Shown: positions 9,279-20,079 of the stretch, piece by piece
Position numbering within the stretch: the stretch's first letter is position 1
How the letters are laid out: each line of letters starts with the position of its first letter
Assembly: GCA_040954595.2 (NCBI GenBank)
Contig: CM082584.2
Coordinates: 558,001 to 622,000 of the forward strand
Length of the DNA stretch: 64,000 nt
Reading direction: 5' to 3'
Source of the DNA: Balanoglossus misakiensis
Lineage: Eukaryota > Hemichordata
Program-made: the position numbers and the translations under genes
Notes under the pieces: model-generated
What the model was told of the DNA's origin: nothing
The model's input: the letters and a program-made list of their open reading frames with translations, nothing else
Databases searched by the model: none

Positions 9279-11260
9279 CAACACCGATGTTAGTTGGGGG
9301 CACGGCCTGCAGTACTGCCGGGTAAGCTGACATCGGCGTACCGCATATAATGTAAGGGGGGGTGGGGGGGGGGGGAACGGAACGGTTCAATACTACATTT
9401 ATTAGATATCAGCTAATTTTGGACAATCATCTAAAATCTAAATCTTTTTTTCATATTTGGATATCTGATGATGTAGGAAATTTCCATTATATGTAAAAAT
9501 GGTGCTGATTATAAAAAATGCACTCTGAATGAGCTGATTTAATACAAAATTGCGTTTTATTCGTTTTTGCACCAAAAAGGTCATTTTTAGGCAAAACATT
9601 CTTTATTTTTTTAATTCGGTGACCTGATCATATATAAACAATTGCTTGTATGTTAAAAGTTTTTATGACTTTTAAAAGCAGTGACACTGGCGGCATTCAA
9701 CACGAAAATAACAATTTTAGCCACAATTTGGTCAAAATGGTAAATTTTTGAAAATTATAAAAAATACCTGTTTTCTACATTTTCGGAAATCTGATGGAGT
9801 ATAGAATGCTCTTCGTATGTATATATCGATACAAATTCCACAAAAGACCGTCTAATTTGGCTCACTGCAGACAAAATTGCTTTTTACCAAATTTTCCTTG
9901 AAAATGTCATTTTAAGAAAAAAAACTAAAAAAACCTTTGTTCTTCGAATTTGGTGCCCTGATCATATATGACATGTTGATTGTATGTTAAAACTTTCGAC
10001 CACTCCAAAAATGCAGAGATATTGACGGAATTCAATAAAAAATAGCCATTTTGGCCATATTTTGACAAAAAAGGTACATTTTTAAAAAATCATAAAAAAT
10101 TAACTCTTTTCTTCATTTTCGGAAATATTATGGAGCATGAAGTGTCGTTCTCTTGTAAAAAGTGCTGCAAATTGCAGAAAAGGCGGTATAATTTGAATCA
10201 CCCAAGACAAAATTACCATTTTCGACTTTTTTTTCGAAAAATTGTCTTTTTTACAAAATAAATAAAAATAAATTCTTTTCTTAGTTTCAAACGGGTAGAG
10301 ATACTTTCCACACGGATTTTCTAACACTGAATTCCCGTTCATCAACTCAGATTTCCTACAGCATAAGTCGGCTAAAATCCTGACACTCTAGAGCAGAAAC
10401 AGTTGCACACTGGTAACGTTGAACAAGTCGATTTTTCTACGGCCTGGCTCGGCTAAATCTTCGTCACAATATGACAGACACTATCGTACGTTAGCAACGG
10501 TGATCAAGTCAGATTTTCTACGGCATGGCTTGGATAAAGCCCCGGCACTCTAGAGCAGAAACACGCGTGCAGAGACCACGTTGATCAAGTCTGATCTCCT
10601 ACGGCTTGGCTCGACTAAAACCCCGGCACACTATGATAGACACTAGAGTTCGTTAGCAACGTTGATCAAGTCAGATTTCCTACGGCATGGCTTGGCTAAA
10701 GCCCTGGCACTCTAGAGCAGAAACACGCGTACAAAAACCACGTTGATCTCCTCACATTTCCTTCGACCTGGCACGGCTGATGCCCCGGCACTATATATAG
10801 GACACAGACTGGCGTAAGTTAACAACGGTAATCACGTCGGGTTTCCTACGGCCTGGCTCAGCTGAAGCCCCGGCGCTCTAGAGCAGAAACAGGCGTACAT
10901 TGACCACGTTGATCAAGTCAGATTTCCTACGGCGTGACTCGGCTGGTGCACCGGCTCTATATGACACAGACTGGCGTAAGTTATCAACGGTGATTACGTC
11001 GGATTTCCTACGGCCTGGTTTAGCTGAAGCCCCGGCACTTTAGAGCGGAAACACGCGTACATTGACCACGATGATCAAGTCAGATCTCCTACGGCCTGGC
11101 TCGACTAAAACCCCGGCACACCATGACAGACACTAGCGTTCGTTAGCAACGGTGATCAAGTCGGATTACCTTCGGCCTGGCTCTGCAAAAGACCCGACAC
11201 TCTAGTACAAAGACGTTGGCTAAGTCGGGCAAACCGAACAGGGAAAGTCACAGCGGGTCA
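9279..11260 (+). repeat. Satellite unit, interrupted at its tail by LINE copy 1
   Basis: It opens with the variant 'ccaacaccgatg' and a T-interrupted G tract (7G-T-12G). Diagnostic variants 'gatagacactagag' and 'ctaaaatcctgac' are shared with the unit next to LINE copy 2 (51588-53548, reverse) and with the last unit (62140-64000). It ends at the target-site duplication of the LINE. Confidence 0.88.
11247..11260 (+). repeat. Target-site duplication, 5' copy (LINE copy 1)
   Basis: gtcacagcgggtca. The identical 14 bp recurs at 15890-15903 after the poly-A tail. It may extend by up to 3 A that merge with the tail. This marks insertion by target-primed reverse transcription. Confidence 0.92.
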
Positions 11261-11262
11261 TT

Positions 11263-11547
11263 ATGGTGGTCTTCGGTAACGCCAACGAAGCCAGACAGAT
11301 TTTATTTGCGGCCCCTGGATGCCTGAAAGGAAACAAGTTGAAAGGAAACCAGATTTATGTGTCTGACGATGTAAGCAAGAAAGTATACGCGGAACGGAAG
11401 AGGCTACTACAGTATGCAAGCAAGATAAAGAGAGAAGCGTCGACGAAAAGCTGCTACATAGCTTGGAAAGTGCCGGCAACACTCGTAATCAAGTACGCTA
11501 ATGGTGTCAAAAAGGAACTCACGGTAAATGACATTCCAGAAAAATGA
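11263..11547 (+). CDS. LINE ORF1 C-terminal fragment (copy 1, 5'-truncated)
   Basis: There are 94 codons from the first ATG to the stop at 11547. The element itself starts at 11261, so this ATG is probably internal and the true ORF1 start was never copied. The fragment opens with a short V-V-F-G-N-A block followed by L-K-G-N-x-I-Y-V-S-D-D. A basic helix rich in K/R/E follows (about residues 37-61), then a segment of alternating hydrophobics (V-P-A-T-L-V-I-K-Y). This resembles the C-terminal end of ORF1 nucleic-acid-binding proteins of L1/Tx1-type LINEs. The family assignment rests on pattern and position upstream of ORF2. The product is unlikely to be functional. Confidence 0.6.
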   Translation: MVVFGNANEARQILFAAPGCLKGNKLKGNQIYVSDDVSKKVYAERKRLLQYASKIKREASTKSCYIAWKVPATLVIKYANGVKKELTVNDIPEK

Positions 11548-12008
11548 CATTTGTAAATGTAAATGAAAATTGTAAATGAAAACTGGATAGTAGCGTACGA
11601 CTTTGAATTACCAAACACAGTATTCATAGAATAACGGTAACGTTGTCGGCCATTGATTTTAAAGATCTCAATACACCTCCGACACAGAGAAGGTGTGGCA
11701 CTCGAGCAGAGTAGGTTTTTTTTTTCTTGCCCTTCTTTTTTGTTCTTTTTGTATTTCTTCTCCTTTTCGTCTTGCCCCCTTTCCCTGTTTGTTTTTTTCC
11801 TCCGGGGAAGGGAGTTTCGTCTCTTCTCAGTCTTCTCTTTTTTTTGGCCCTTTGGGTTTTTTTCTCTCGCCTCTGTCGGCCCTTAGGGTGTGTTTGTCTT
11901 GTTTGTTTGTTGTTTCTTGATGGGTTTATTTCAAAGCGGGACACATCAGTCAATTTTCAGAAATGTTTTTGGAAGCAGTCGACACAACACATTTCATGAC
12001 AATTTGAA
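11548..12008 (+). other. LINE inter-ORF spacer with polypyrimidine block
   Basis: 461 bp separate the ORF1 stop from the ORF2 ATG. About 11707-11910 on the + strand is almost pure T/C with G islands, and the same block is present in copy 2. The overlapping Phe/Ser-rich frames here are composition artefacts. In the ORF2 frame a TGA at 11997-11999 lies just upstream of the ATG. ORF2 is therefore not a readthrough fusion and must start translation anew or by reinitiation. Confidence 0.75.
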
Positions 12009-15000
12009 ATGGATTTTTCAGTTTTGACGTTTAATACAAGAGGGCTCCGTAGTTTCAAAAAAAGGAAAAAACTTGGATGTTGGTTAAATAGTAAGAACCC
12101 CACATTTACTTTCTTACAAGAAACCCACAGTGTAAAAGACGATGTTCACTTTTGGTCAACTCAATTTAATGGTCGCTGTTGGTTTTCGCATGGAACAAAC
12201 AATAGTAGAGGTGTAATAACAATTATCAATAACCCAAATATTATAGTTAACAATTCTGTAACTGACGATATGGGTAGATTTATTCTTATTGATGTAAATT
12301 TAGACAATACGCCTTGTATACTACTTAATGTATATGCACCCAATATAGAGAAAGAGCATGTAATTTTTCTAGAAGAAATGTATTTTTTGCTGGTCAAATA
12401 TGTAACCGATCCCAACACAATTGTCATTTTAGGAGGGGATTTAAATTTCACCTATAATATTGCCCTTGATCGCTCAGGAGGCAATCCTAAACCATGGGGA
12501 AAGTCCATTGCTCTTTTAGATAGGATATCTGACGTCTTCAATTTGATTGATATATGGAGGGTGCGTCATGAAGAAAAGAGAGGTTTTACCTGGAGAAGGC
12601 GCAGGCCTTATATCACTCAGAGTAGACTTGATTATTTTTTCATTTCTAGCGATTTACAGCAACAAATCAGTAGCGTTCAGATTATTCCTGGAGTGGATTC
12701 CGACCATTCAGCTGTCTCTTTGGTGTATAAATCTTGCCAAAACGAGCGGGGTCCTGGCTACTGGAAGTTTAATTCTAGTTTAATTTACGACAGTACTTTC
12801 AAAACCATTCTGCACGATAATATTGACAAGTGGATTAGTGAATCCACTAGGTTAAATGATGGGGTTCGTTGGGACTTCATAAAATTTAAGATTAGAGGTT
12901 TTGTGATTGACTACAGCAAAACAGTGGCGAAAAAACGTAGACAGAATTTACAGAATCTTGAACTGTCGGTGAATTTTCTTGAGGGTCTTTGTTCTAATCA
13001 TCCTACAGTGCAAAATTACGAGATGCTCGAGTCAGCAAAGAGTGATTTGGAGAAAGTTTATGATTATATTACAGAAGGAGCGGTCGTAAGATCCAGGATT
13101 AATTGGTACGAGAAAGGTGAAAAATGTAACAAGTTCTTTTTAGGTTTGGAAAAGGTAAATAAACGCAACTCGAGTATCAGCAATTTGAAGAAAGATGAGT
13201 ATACAATTATAGACAACCCAAAGAATATTTTGTGTGAAATTAAGCAGTTTTATGCCAAGCTTTACTCAAGGTGCGCCACAAACTCCAACGATGTGCATTA
13301 TTTCCTGGATGCAAATTTACCAATGTTGTCAGAGAATGATAAAATTTTGTGTGAGGGTCCTTTGACCCCTGGGGAAGTTTTCTCTGTTCTTCTCTCCCTT
13401 CCAGACAACAAAAGCCCCGGCAATGATGGCCTTACAAAAGAATTTTACGTGGCGTTTTGGCCACAGGTGGGGAATTTAGTTTTGAATTCTCTCAATTATG
13501 GTTACAGAACGGGGGAATTTTCAAATTCACAGAAACAGAGTGTCATAACTCTGATTGATAAACCTGGGAAGGATCAACTCTATCTGAAAAATTGGAGACC
13601 AATCTCCCTTATGAATGTTGACATGAAGCTTGCTTCAAAATGCCTTGTTAAACGTATTGAGAAAGTTTTGCCCTGCTTAATTGGTGACTCCCAAGCGGCC
13701 TTTGTCCGGGGGAGAAACATTGGTGATTATATCCGTTTGATAGATGAGATTTTTCATCACACCTGTAATGCTGATATTCCAGCAATTTTATTAGCCATAG
13801 ATTTCGAAAAAGCTTTTGACACTGTAAGTTGGGATTATCTCTACAATACATTGTCATCCTTTAATTTTGGAGTGTCCTTCATCAACTGGGTTAAAGCCTT
13901 ATATTTTAACATTGAAAGCACTGTAATGAACAATGGGTTTGGGACTGGCTATTTTAAGCTTGAGAAGGGAGTGCGCCAAGGCGACCCTTTGTCACCTATG
14001 TTATTTATTCTGGTTTTAGAAACACTCTTGCATTCAATAAGAAATAACCGGCAAATTAGTGGTATCAATATTGGCAGTGTTGAAATTAAGGAGTCGGCGT
14101 TCGCCGACGATATGACCTGTTTTTTATCAAATGAAAACTCTGTAAGAATTGTTTTTGAAATGTTAACTTCCTTTTATAATGCTTCTGGTTTGAAAGTCAA
14201 CAAAGATAAGACAGAAGCTGTTTGGCTTGGGAAATGGAGACTTCGAAAAGATGAGGCGTTCGGGGTAAAGTGGCCCACCCCTACTATCAAGATTGTGGGG
14301 ATTCATTTTTCTTATAATGAAAAAATTGCCCAGGAAAAAAATATTGTTACCCCAGTCGAAAATCTAAAAAAGGTCCTCAATATGTGGAAAACTAGGAATT
14401 TGACCATCATTGGGAAAGTTCAAGTTATTAAGTCATTGGCAATTTCCAAATTAACATATGTGCTTACACATGTAATTTTTCCTAATGAAGTAATAGGTCG
14501 GGTTCATAAGTTAATTTATAATTTTCTCTGGAATGGACAAGACCGGGTTCGCAGGAATGTAATGATAGGGGAGGTGGGCCAAGGAGGCTTAAAAATGCCC
14601 AATTTAGATGTGATGATAAAAACAAAGCAAGTATTACTGATTAAACGCCTGTTGAATGAGGAATGTAAACACCCTTGGAAACACATTGTCTTACACAGTT
14701 TAGAGAAAGTCGGTGGAAAATTACTTTTTAAATGTAACTTCCGCACCAATCTTTTGCCTGTCCAAGTTTCCAGTTTTATAAATAATTGTCTTGTCACATG
14801 GTCAGAAATCAACATAATTCCAAATACTACAGACCAGGTGATTTGGAACAACAGAAACGTCCTCGTTGGAGGAAAGTCGGTATTTTATAAGGCTTTTTCT
14901 GACGCTGGCTTTAATTTCATCCCTGACATGTTTACAGGTTTTAATAGAGTATCATGGTCTGTATTTGAGCAGAAAGGCCTGAATTTAAATCAGAAATTGA

Positions 15001-15722
15001 AGTGGTTAGGATTGACACTTTCTGTTCCAAACAAGTTAAAAAATTGTACCAAAGCACATAGTGTACATAAGCTTTGTATTTCATTGAATGGCACAATCTG
15101 TAATTTAGACACTTTAACGAAAAAGAGTTTGAAATGTAATTTGAACGACCGTATTATAGAGACTCCAAAAAGTCAAGCAACACTGGAAAAAATGTTGAAT
15201 ATATTTAATCTAAACTGGGAAAAAATGTATGACTTCACTTACAAGTTATCAATACATTGTAAGGCTAGAGCTTTTCAATTTAAATTACTTCACAATATTT
15301 TGTATACAAACAAACAGCTAAACAGGTACAATCCACAGAAATTTCCAACTGCTCTTTGTGATTTATGTAAAGTGGAAACAGAGTCCATCGACCATTTATT
15401 TCATAGTTGCAATTGTACTACTGCTCTCTGGAGGGACCTACTGTTTACGTTGGGTATCCCTCTTAAATTGAAAAAACCACCATCAGTGTTATGTATGGTT
15501 TTGGGTGACCCAAACGAGACTTTTATAGTCAATTTTATAGCAATGCAAGTTAGAATGTACATTTACTACTGTAAATTAAATAATCGAATTCCGAATATCA
15601 CTGGGTTTATTGTTCAGCTCAAAAACATACATGAAATTGAACTTAAGATTGCAACTGCAAATCATAAAATGTATTTTCATCTTAAAAAATGGTCATCACT
15701 TATGAGGTATATAACAAACTGA
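12009..15722 (+). CDS. LINE ORF2: endonuclease-reverse transcriptase (1237 aa, intact)
   Basis: This protein nicks target DNA and copies the LINE RNA into it. The N-terminal apurinic-type endonuclease (about 1-240) shows N9, L-Q-E-T-H at 36-40 with E38, N-V-Y-A-P-N at 107-112, G-G-D-L-N-F at 142-147, S-R-L-D-Y-F-F at 205-211 and S-D-H-S at 231-234, all the catalytic blocks. The reverse transcriptase (about 455-760) shows S-P-G-N-D-G at 469-474, N-W-R-P-I-S at 528-533, A-F-V-R-G-R at 564-569, D-F-E-K-A-F-D at 598-604, R-Q-G-D-P-L-S-P at 656-663 and the catalytic F-A-D-D at 698-701. A C-terminal C-x2-C...H-x2-H-x-C motif at 1117-1134 matches the zf-RVT type. The start is the first ATG after an in-frame TGA. 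No break is seen, so the enzyme could be active although the element itself is 5'-truncated. Confidence 0.93.
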   Translation: MDFSVLTFNTRGLRSFKKRKKLGCWLNSKNPTFTFLQETHSVKDDVHFWSTQFNGRCWFSHGTNNSRGVITIINNPNIIVNNSVTDDMGRFILIDVNLDNTPCILLNVYAPNIEKEHVIFLEEMYFLLVKYVTDPNTIVILGGDLNFTYNIALDRSGGNPKPWGKSIALLDRISDVFNLIDIWRVRHEEKRGFTWRRRRPYITQSRLDYFFISSDLQQQISSVQIIPGVDSDHSAVSLVYKSCQNERGPGYWKFNSSLIYDSTFKTILHDNIDKWISESTRLNDGVRWDFIKFKIRGFVIDYSKTVAKKRRQNLQNLELSVNFLEGLCSNHPTVQNYEMLESAKSDLEKVYDYITEGAVVRSRINWYEKGEKCNKFFLGLEKVNKRNSSISNLKKDEYTIIDNPKNILCEIKQFYAKLYSRCATNSNDVHYFLDANLPMLSENDKILCEGPLTPGEVFSVLLSLPDNKSPGNDGLTKEFYVAFWPQVGNLVLNSLNYGYRTGEFSNSQKQSVITLIDKPGKDQLYLKNWRPISLMNVDMKLASKCLVKRIEKVLPCLIGDSQAAFVRGRNIGDYIRLIDEIFHHTCNADIPAILLAIDFEKAFDTVSWDYLYNTLSSFNFGVSFINWVKALYFNIESTVMNNGFGTGYFKLEKGVRQGDPLSPMLFILVLETLLHSIRNNRQISGINIGSVEIKESAFADDMTCFLSNENSVRIVFEMLTSFYNASGLKVNKDKTEAVWLGKWRLRKDEAFGVKWPTPTIKIVGIHFSYNEKIAQEKNIVTPVENLKKVLNMWKTRNLTIIGKVQVIKSLAISKLTYVLTHVIFPNEVIGRVHKLIYNFLWNGQDRVRRNVMIGEVGQGGLKMPNLDVMIKTKQVLLIKRLLNEECKHPWKHIVLHSLEKVGGKLLFKCNFRTNLLPVQVSSFINNCLVTWSEINIIPNTTDQVIWNNRNVLVGGKSVFYKAFSDAGFNFIPDMFTGFNRVSWSVFEQKGLNLNQKLKWLGLTLSVPNKLKNCTKAHSVHKLCISLNGTICNLDTLTKKSLKCNLNDRIIETPKSQATLEKMLNIFNLNWEKMYDFTYKLSIHCKARAFQFKLLHNILYTNKQLNRYNPQKFPTALCDLCKVETESIDHLFHSCNCTTALWRDLLFTLGIPLKLKKPPSVLCMVLGDPNETFIVNFIAMQVRMYIYYCKLNNRIPNITGFIVQLKNIHEIELKIATANHKMYFHLKKWSSLMRYITN

Positions 15723-15792
15723 GAATACCAGATTGTTTTGTTTTTTTTTCTCTTCTTTCCATTAAGTTATGCTTCCAAAAAATAATTGTCAA

Positions 15793-15823
<31 letters not shown>

Positions 15824-15889
15824 TACTTATGTATCAAAATGACTGTTTGTGTTCCCAATAAAAAGTATTAAAAAAAAAAAAAAAAAAAA
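15723..15889 (+). terminator. LINE 3' UTR, AATAAA (15857-15862) and poly-A tail
   Basis: The short 3' UTR has a 26-T run at 15793-15818, an AATAAA 8 bp before the start of a roughly 20-nt A run, and then the target-site duplication. The poly-A end is typical of L1-superfamily elements. Confidence 0.85.
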
Positions 15890-15903
15890 GTCACAGCGGG
15901 TCA
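15890..15903 (+). repeat. Target-site duplication, 3' copy (LINE copy 1)
   Basis: It is identical to 11247-11260 and directly follows the poly-A tail. Confidence 0.92.
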
Positions 15904-15983
15904 ACACTCGACATTTGTTCCGGTAGGACTGCATTATTGCCTGTCAATTTATAGAGAAAGCCCAAATTTAACCAGGGCGTTTC
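15890..15983 (+). repeat. Remainder of the satellite unit split by LINE copy 1
   Basis: This 94-bp unit tail completes the unit begun at 9279. Its 'ttccggtagg' tail variant is the inner-array type, unlike the 'ttcgggtagg' of the units before 9 kb. Confidence 0.85.
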
Positions 15984-18026
15984 AAACACCGACGTTAGTT
16001 GGGGGCACGGCCTGCAGTACTGCCGGGTAAGCTGACATCAGCGTACCGCATATAATGTAGGGGGGGGGGGAACAGAACGGTTAAATACTACATTTATCAG
16101 ATATCAGCTAATTTTGGACAATCATCTAAAATGTAAATCATCTTTTCATATTTGGATATCTGATGATGTATGACATTTCCATTATATGTAAAAATGGTGC
16201 TGATTATAAAAATGCACTCTGAATGAGCTGATTTAATGCAAAATTGCGTTTTATTCGTTTTTGCACCAAAAAGGTCATTTTTAGGCAAAACATTCTTTAT
16301 TTTTTTAATTCGGTGACCTGATCATATATAAACAATTGCTTGTATGTTAAAAGTTTTTATGACTTTTAAAAGCAGTGACACTGGCGGCATTCAACACGAA
16401 AATAACAATTTTAGCCACAATTTGGTCAAAATGGTAAATTTTTGAAAATTACAAAAAATACCTGTTTTCTACATTTTCGGAAATCTGATGGAGTATAGAA
16501 TGCTCTTCGTATGTATATATCGATACAAATTCCACAAAAGACCGTCTAATTTGGCTCACTGCAGACAAAATTGCGTTTTACAAAATTTTCCTTGAAAATG
16601 TCATTTTTAGAAAAAAAAAATAAAAAAACCTTTTATCTTCGAATTTGGTGCCCTGATCATATATGACATGTTGATTGTATGTTAAAACTTTCCAAAAATG
16701 CAGAGATATTGACGGAATTCAAGAAAAAATAGCCATTTTGGCCATATTTTGACAAAAATGGTAAATTTTTAAAAAATCATAAAAAATTAACTCTTTTCTT
16801 CATTTTCGGAAATATTATGGAGCATGATGTGTCGTTCTCTTGTAAAAAGTGCTGCAAATTCCAGAAAAGGCGGTATAATTTGAATCACCCAAGACAAAAT
16901 TACCATTTTCGACTTTTTTTCGAAAAATTGTCTTTTTTACAAAATAAATAAGAATTAATTCTTTTCTTAGTTTCAAACGGGTAGAGATACTTTCCACACG
17001 GGTTTTCTAACATTGAATTCCCGTTCATTAACTCAGATTTCCTACAGCATAAGTCGGCTAAAACCCTGAGACTTTAGAGCAGAAACAGTTGCACACTGGT
17101 AACGTTGAACAAGTCGATTTTTCTACGGCCTGGCTCGGCTAAATCTCCGTCACAATATGACAGACACTATCGTACGTTAGCAACGGTGATCAAGTCAGAT
17201 TTTCAACGGCATGGGTTGGATAAAGCCCCGGCACTCTAGAGCAGAAACACGCGTACAGAGACCACGTTGATCAAGTCTGATCTCCTACGGCTTGGCTCGA
17301 CTAAAACCCCGGCACACTATGACAGACACTAGCGTTCGTTAGCAACGTTGATCAAGTCAGATTTCCTACGGCATGGCTTTGCTAAAGCCCTGACACTCAA
17401 GAGCAGAAACACGCGTACAGAGACCACGTTGATCTACTCACATTTCCTTCGGCCTGGCACGGCTGATGCCCCGGCACTATATATAGGACACAGACTGGCG
17501 TAAGTTAACAACGGTAATCACGTCGGGTTTCCTACGGCCTGGCTCAGCTGAAGCCCCGGCACTCTAGAGCAGAAACAGGCGTACATTGACCACGTTGATC
17601 AAGTCAGATTTCCTACGGCGTGACTCGGCTGGTGCACCGGCTCTATATGACACAGACTGGCGTAAGTTATCAACGGTGATTACGTCGGATTTCCTACGGC
17701 CTGGTTTAGCTGAAGCCCCGGCACTTTAGAGCGGAAACACGCGTACATTGACCACGATGATCAAGTCAGATCTCCTACGGCCTGGCTCGACTAAAACCCC
17801 GGCACACCATGACAGACATTAGCGTTCGTTAGCAACGGTGATCAAGTCGGATTTCCTTCGGCCTGGCTCTGTAAAAGACCCGACACTCTAGTACAAAGAC
17901 GTTGGCTAAGTCGGGCAAACCGAACAGGGAAAGTCACAGCGGGTCAACACTCGACATTTGTTCCGGTAGGACTGCATTATTGCCTATCAATTTATAGAGA
18001 AAGCCCGAATTTAACCAGGGCGTTTC
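15984..18026 (+). repeat. Satellite unit (2043 bp), LINE-proximal inner type
   Basis: It lacks 9 bp at about 16688 ('gaccactcc' region). The same 9 bp are missing from the reverse unit 44831-46872 beside LINE copy 2, a private shared deletion that pairs the two units as mirror copies. Confidence 0.88.
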
Positions 18027-20079
18027 AAACACCGACGTTAGTTGGGGGCACGGCCTGCAGTACTGCCGGGTAAGCTGACATCAGCGTACCGCATATAATG
18101 TAGGGGGGGGGGGGGGACAGAACGGTTAAATACTACATTTATCAGATATCAGCTAATTTTGGACAATCATCTAAAATGTAAATCATCTTTTCATATTTTG
18201 ATATCTGATGATGTATGACATTTCCATTATATGTAAAAATGGTGCTGATTATAAAAATGCACTCTGAATGAGCTGATTTAATGCAAAATTGCGTTTATTT
18301 CGTTTTTGCACCAAAAAGGTCATTTTTAGGCAAAACATTCTTTATTTTTTTAATTCGGTGACCTGATCATATATAAACAATTGCTTGTATGTTAAAAGTT
18401 TTTATGACTTTTAAAAGCAGTGACACTGGCGGCATTCAACACGAAAATAACAATTTTAGCCACAATTTGGTCAAAATGGTAAATTTTTGAAAATTACAAA
18501 AAATACCTGTTTTCTACATTTTCGGAAATCTGATGGAGTATAGAATGCTCTTCGTACGTATATATCGATACAAATTCCACAAAAGACCGTCTAATTTGGC
18601 TCACTGCAGACAAAATTGCGTTTTACAAAATTTTCCTTGAAAATGTCATTTTTAGAAAAAAAAAATAAAAAAACCTTTTATCTTCGAATTTGGTGCCCTG
18701 ATCATATATGACATGTTGATTGTATGTTAAAACTTTCGACCACTCCAAAAATGCAGAGATATTGACGGAATTCAAGAAAAAATAGCCATTTTGGCCATAT
18801 TTTGACAAAAATGGTAAATTTTTAAAAAATCATAAAAAATTAACTCTTTTCTTCATTTTCGGAAATATTATGGAGCATGAAGTGTCGTTCTCTTGTAAAA
18901 AGTGCTGCAAATTCCAGAAAAGGCGGTATAATTTGAATCACCCAAGACAAAATTACCATTTTCGACTTTTTTTCGAAAAATTGTCTTTTTTACAAAATAA
19001 ATAAGAATTAATTCTTTTCTTAGTTTCAAACGGGTAGAGATACTTTCCACACGGGTTTTCTAACATTGAATTCCCGTTCATCAACTCAGATTTCCTACAG
19101 CATAAGTCGGCTAAAACCCTGAGACTTTAGAGCAGAAACAGTTGCACACTGGTAACGTTGAACAAGTCGATTTTTCTACGGCCTGGCTCGGCTAAATCTC
19201 CGTCACAATATGACAGACACTATCGTACGTTAGCAACGGTGATCAAGTCAGATTTTCAACGGCATGGGTTGGATAAAGCCCCGGCACTCTAGAGCAGAAA
19301 CACGCGTACAGAGACCACGTTGATCAAGTCTGATCTCCTACGGCTTGGCTCGACTAAAACCCCGGCACACTATGACAGACACTAGCGTTCGTTAGCAACG
19401 TTGATCAAGTCAGATTTCCTACGGCATGGCTTTGCTAAAGCCCTGACACTCTAGAGCAGAAACACGCGTACAGAGACCACGTTGATCTACTCACATTTCC
19501 TTCGGCCTGGCACGGCTGATGCCCCGGCACTATATATAGGACACAGACTGGCGTAAGTTAACAACGGTAATCACGTCGGGTTTCCTACGGCCTGGCTCAG
19601 CTGAAGCCCCGGCACTCTAGAGCAGAAACAGGCGTACATTGACCACGTTGATCAAGTCAGATTTCCTACGGCGTGACTCGGCTGGTGCACCGGCTCTATA
19701 TGACACAGACTGGCGTAAGTTATCAACGGTGATTACGTCGGATTTCCTACGGCCTGGTTTAGCTGAAGCCCCGGCACTTTAGAGCGGAAACACGCGTACA
19801 TTGACCACGATGATCAAGTCAGATCTCCTACGGCCTGGCTCGATTAAAACCCCGGCACACCATGACAGACACTAGCGTTCGTTAGCAACGGTGATCAAGT
19901 CGGATTTCCTTCGGCCTGGCTCTGCAAAAGACCCGACACTCTAGTACAAAGACGTTGGCTAAGTCGGGCAAACCGAACAGGGAAAGTCACAGCGGGTCAA
20001 CACTCGACATTTGTTCCGGTAGGACTGCATTATTGCCTGTCAATTTATAGAGAAAGCCCGAATTTAACCAGGGCGTTTT
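18027..20079 (+). repeat. Satellite unit (2053 bp), 14-G tract
   Basis: LINE-proximal inner variants include 'ttttatcttcg' and 'tacgtatatatcg'. The full subrepeat series is present. The mirror partner is among the reverse units 40729-44830. Confidence 0.88.

Larger units (their letters stand above)
11261..15889 (+). mobile_element. Tx1/L1-like LINE, copy 1 (5'-truncated in ORF1, ORF2 intact)
   Basis: Order: ORF1 C-terminal end, 461-bp spacer with a polypyrimidine block, complete ORF2, 3' UTR with a 26-T run (15793-15818), AATAAA at 15857-15862, poly-A at about 15870-15889. It is flanked by a 14-bp target-site duplication in the satellite tail. The element lost its promoter and most of ORF1 by 5' truncation at insertion. 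ORF2 is fully open at 1237 codons, which suggests a recent insertion. The clade is judged from the L1-type endonuclease, the RT motifs and the C-terminal Cys/His motif. It could be another L1-superfamily branch. Confidence 0.9.

Noticed and set aside
11653-11999. Phe/Ser-rich and Arg/Lys-rich ORFs in the LINE spacer on both strands
   Set aside because: They are products of the polypyrimidine composition, with several overlapping frames open at once and no family resemblance.
12161-14851. ORFs antisense to or out of frame with LINE ORF2 (and their mirrors at 47998-50687)
   Set aside because: They are shadows of the verified ORF2 frame. Their presence in both copies follows from the duplication.
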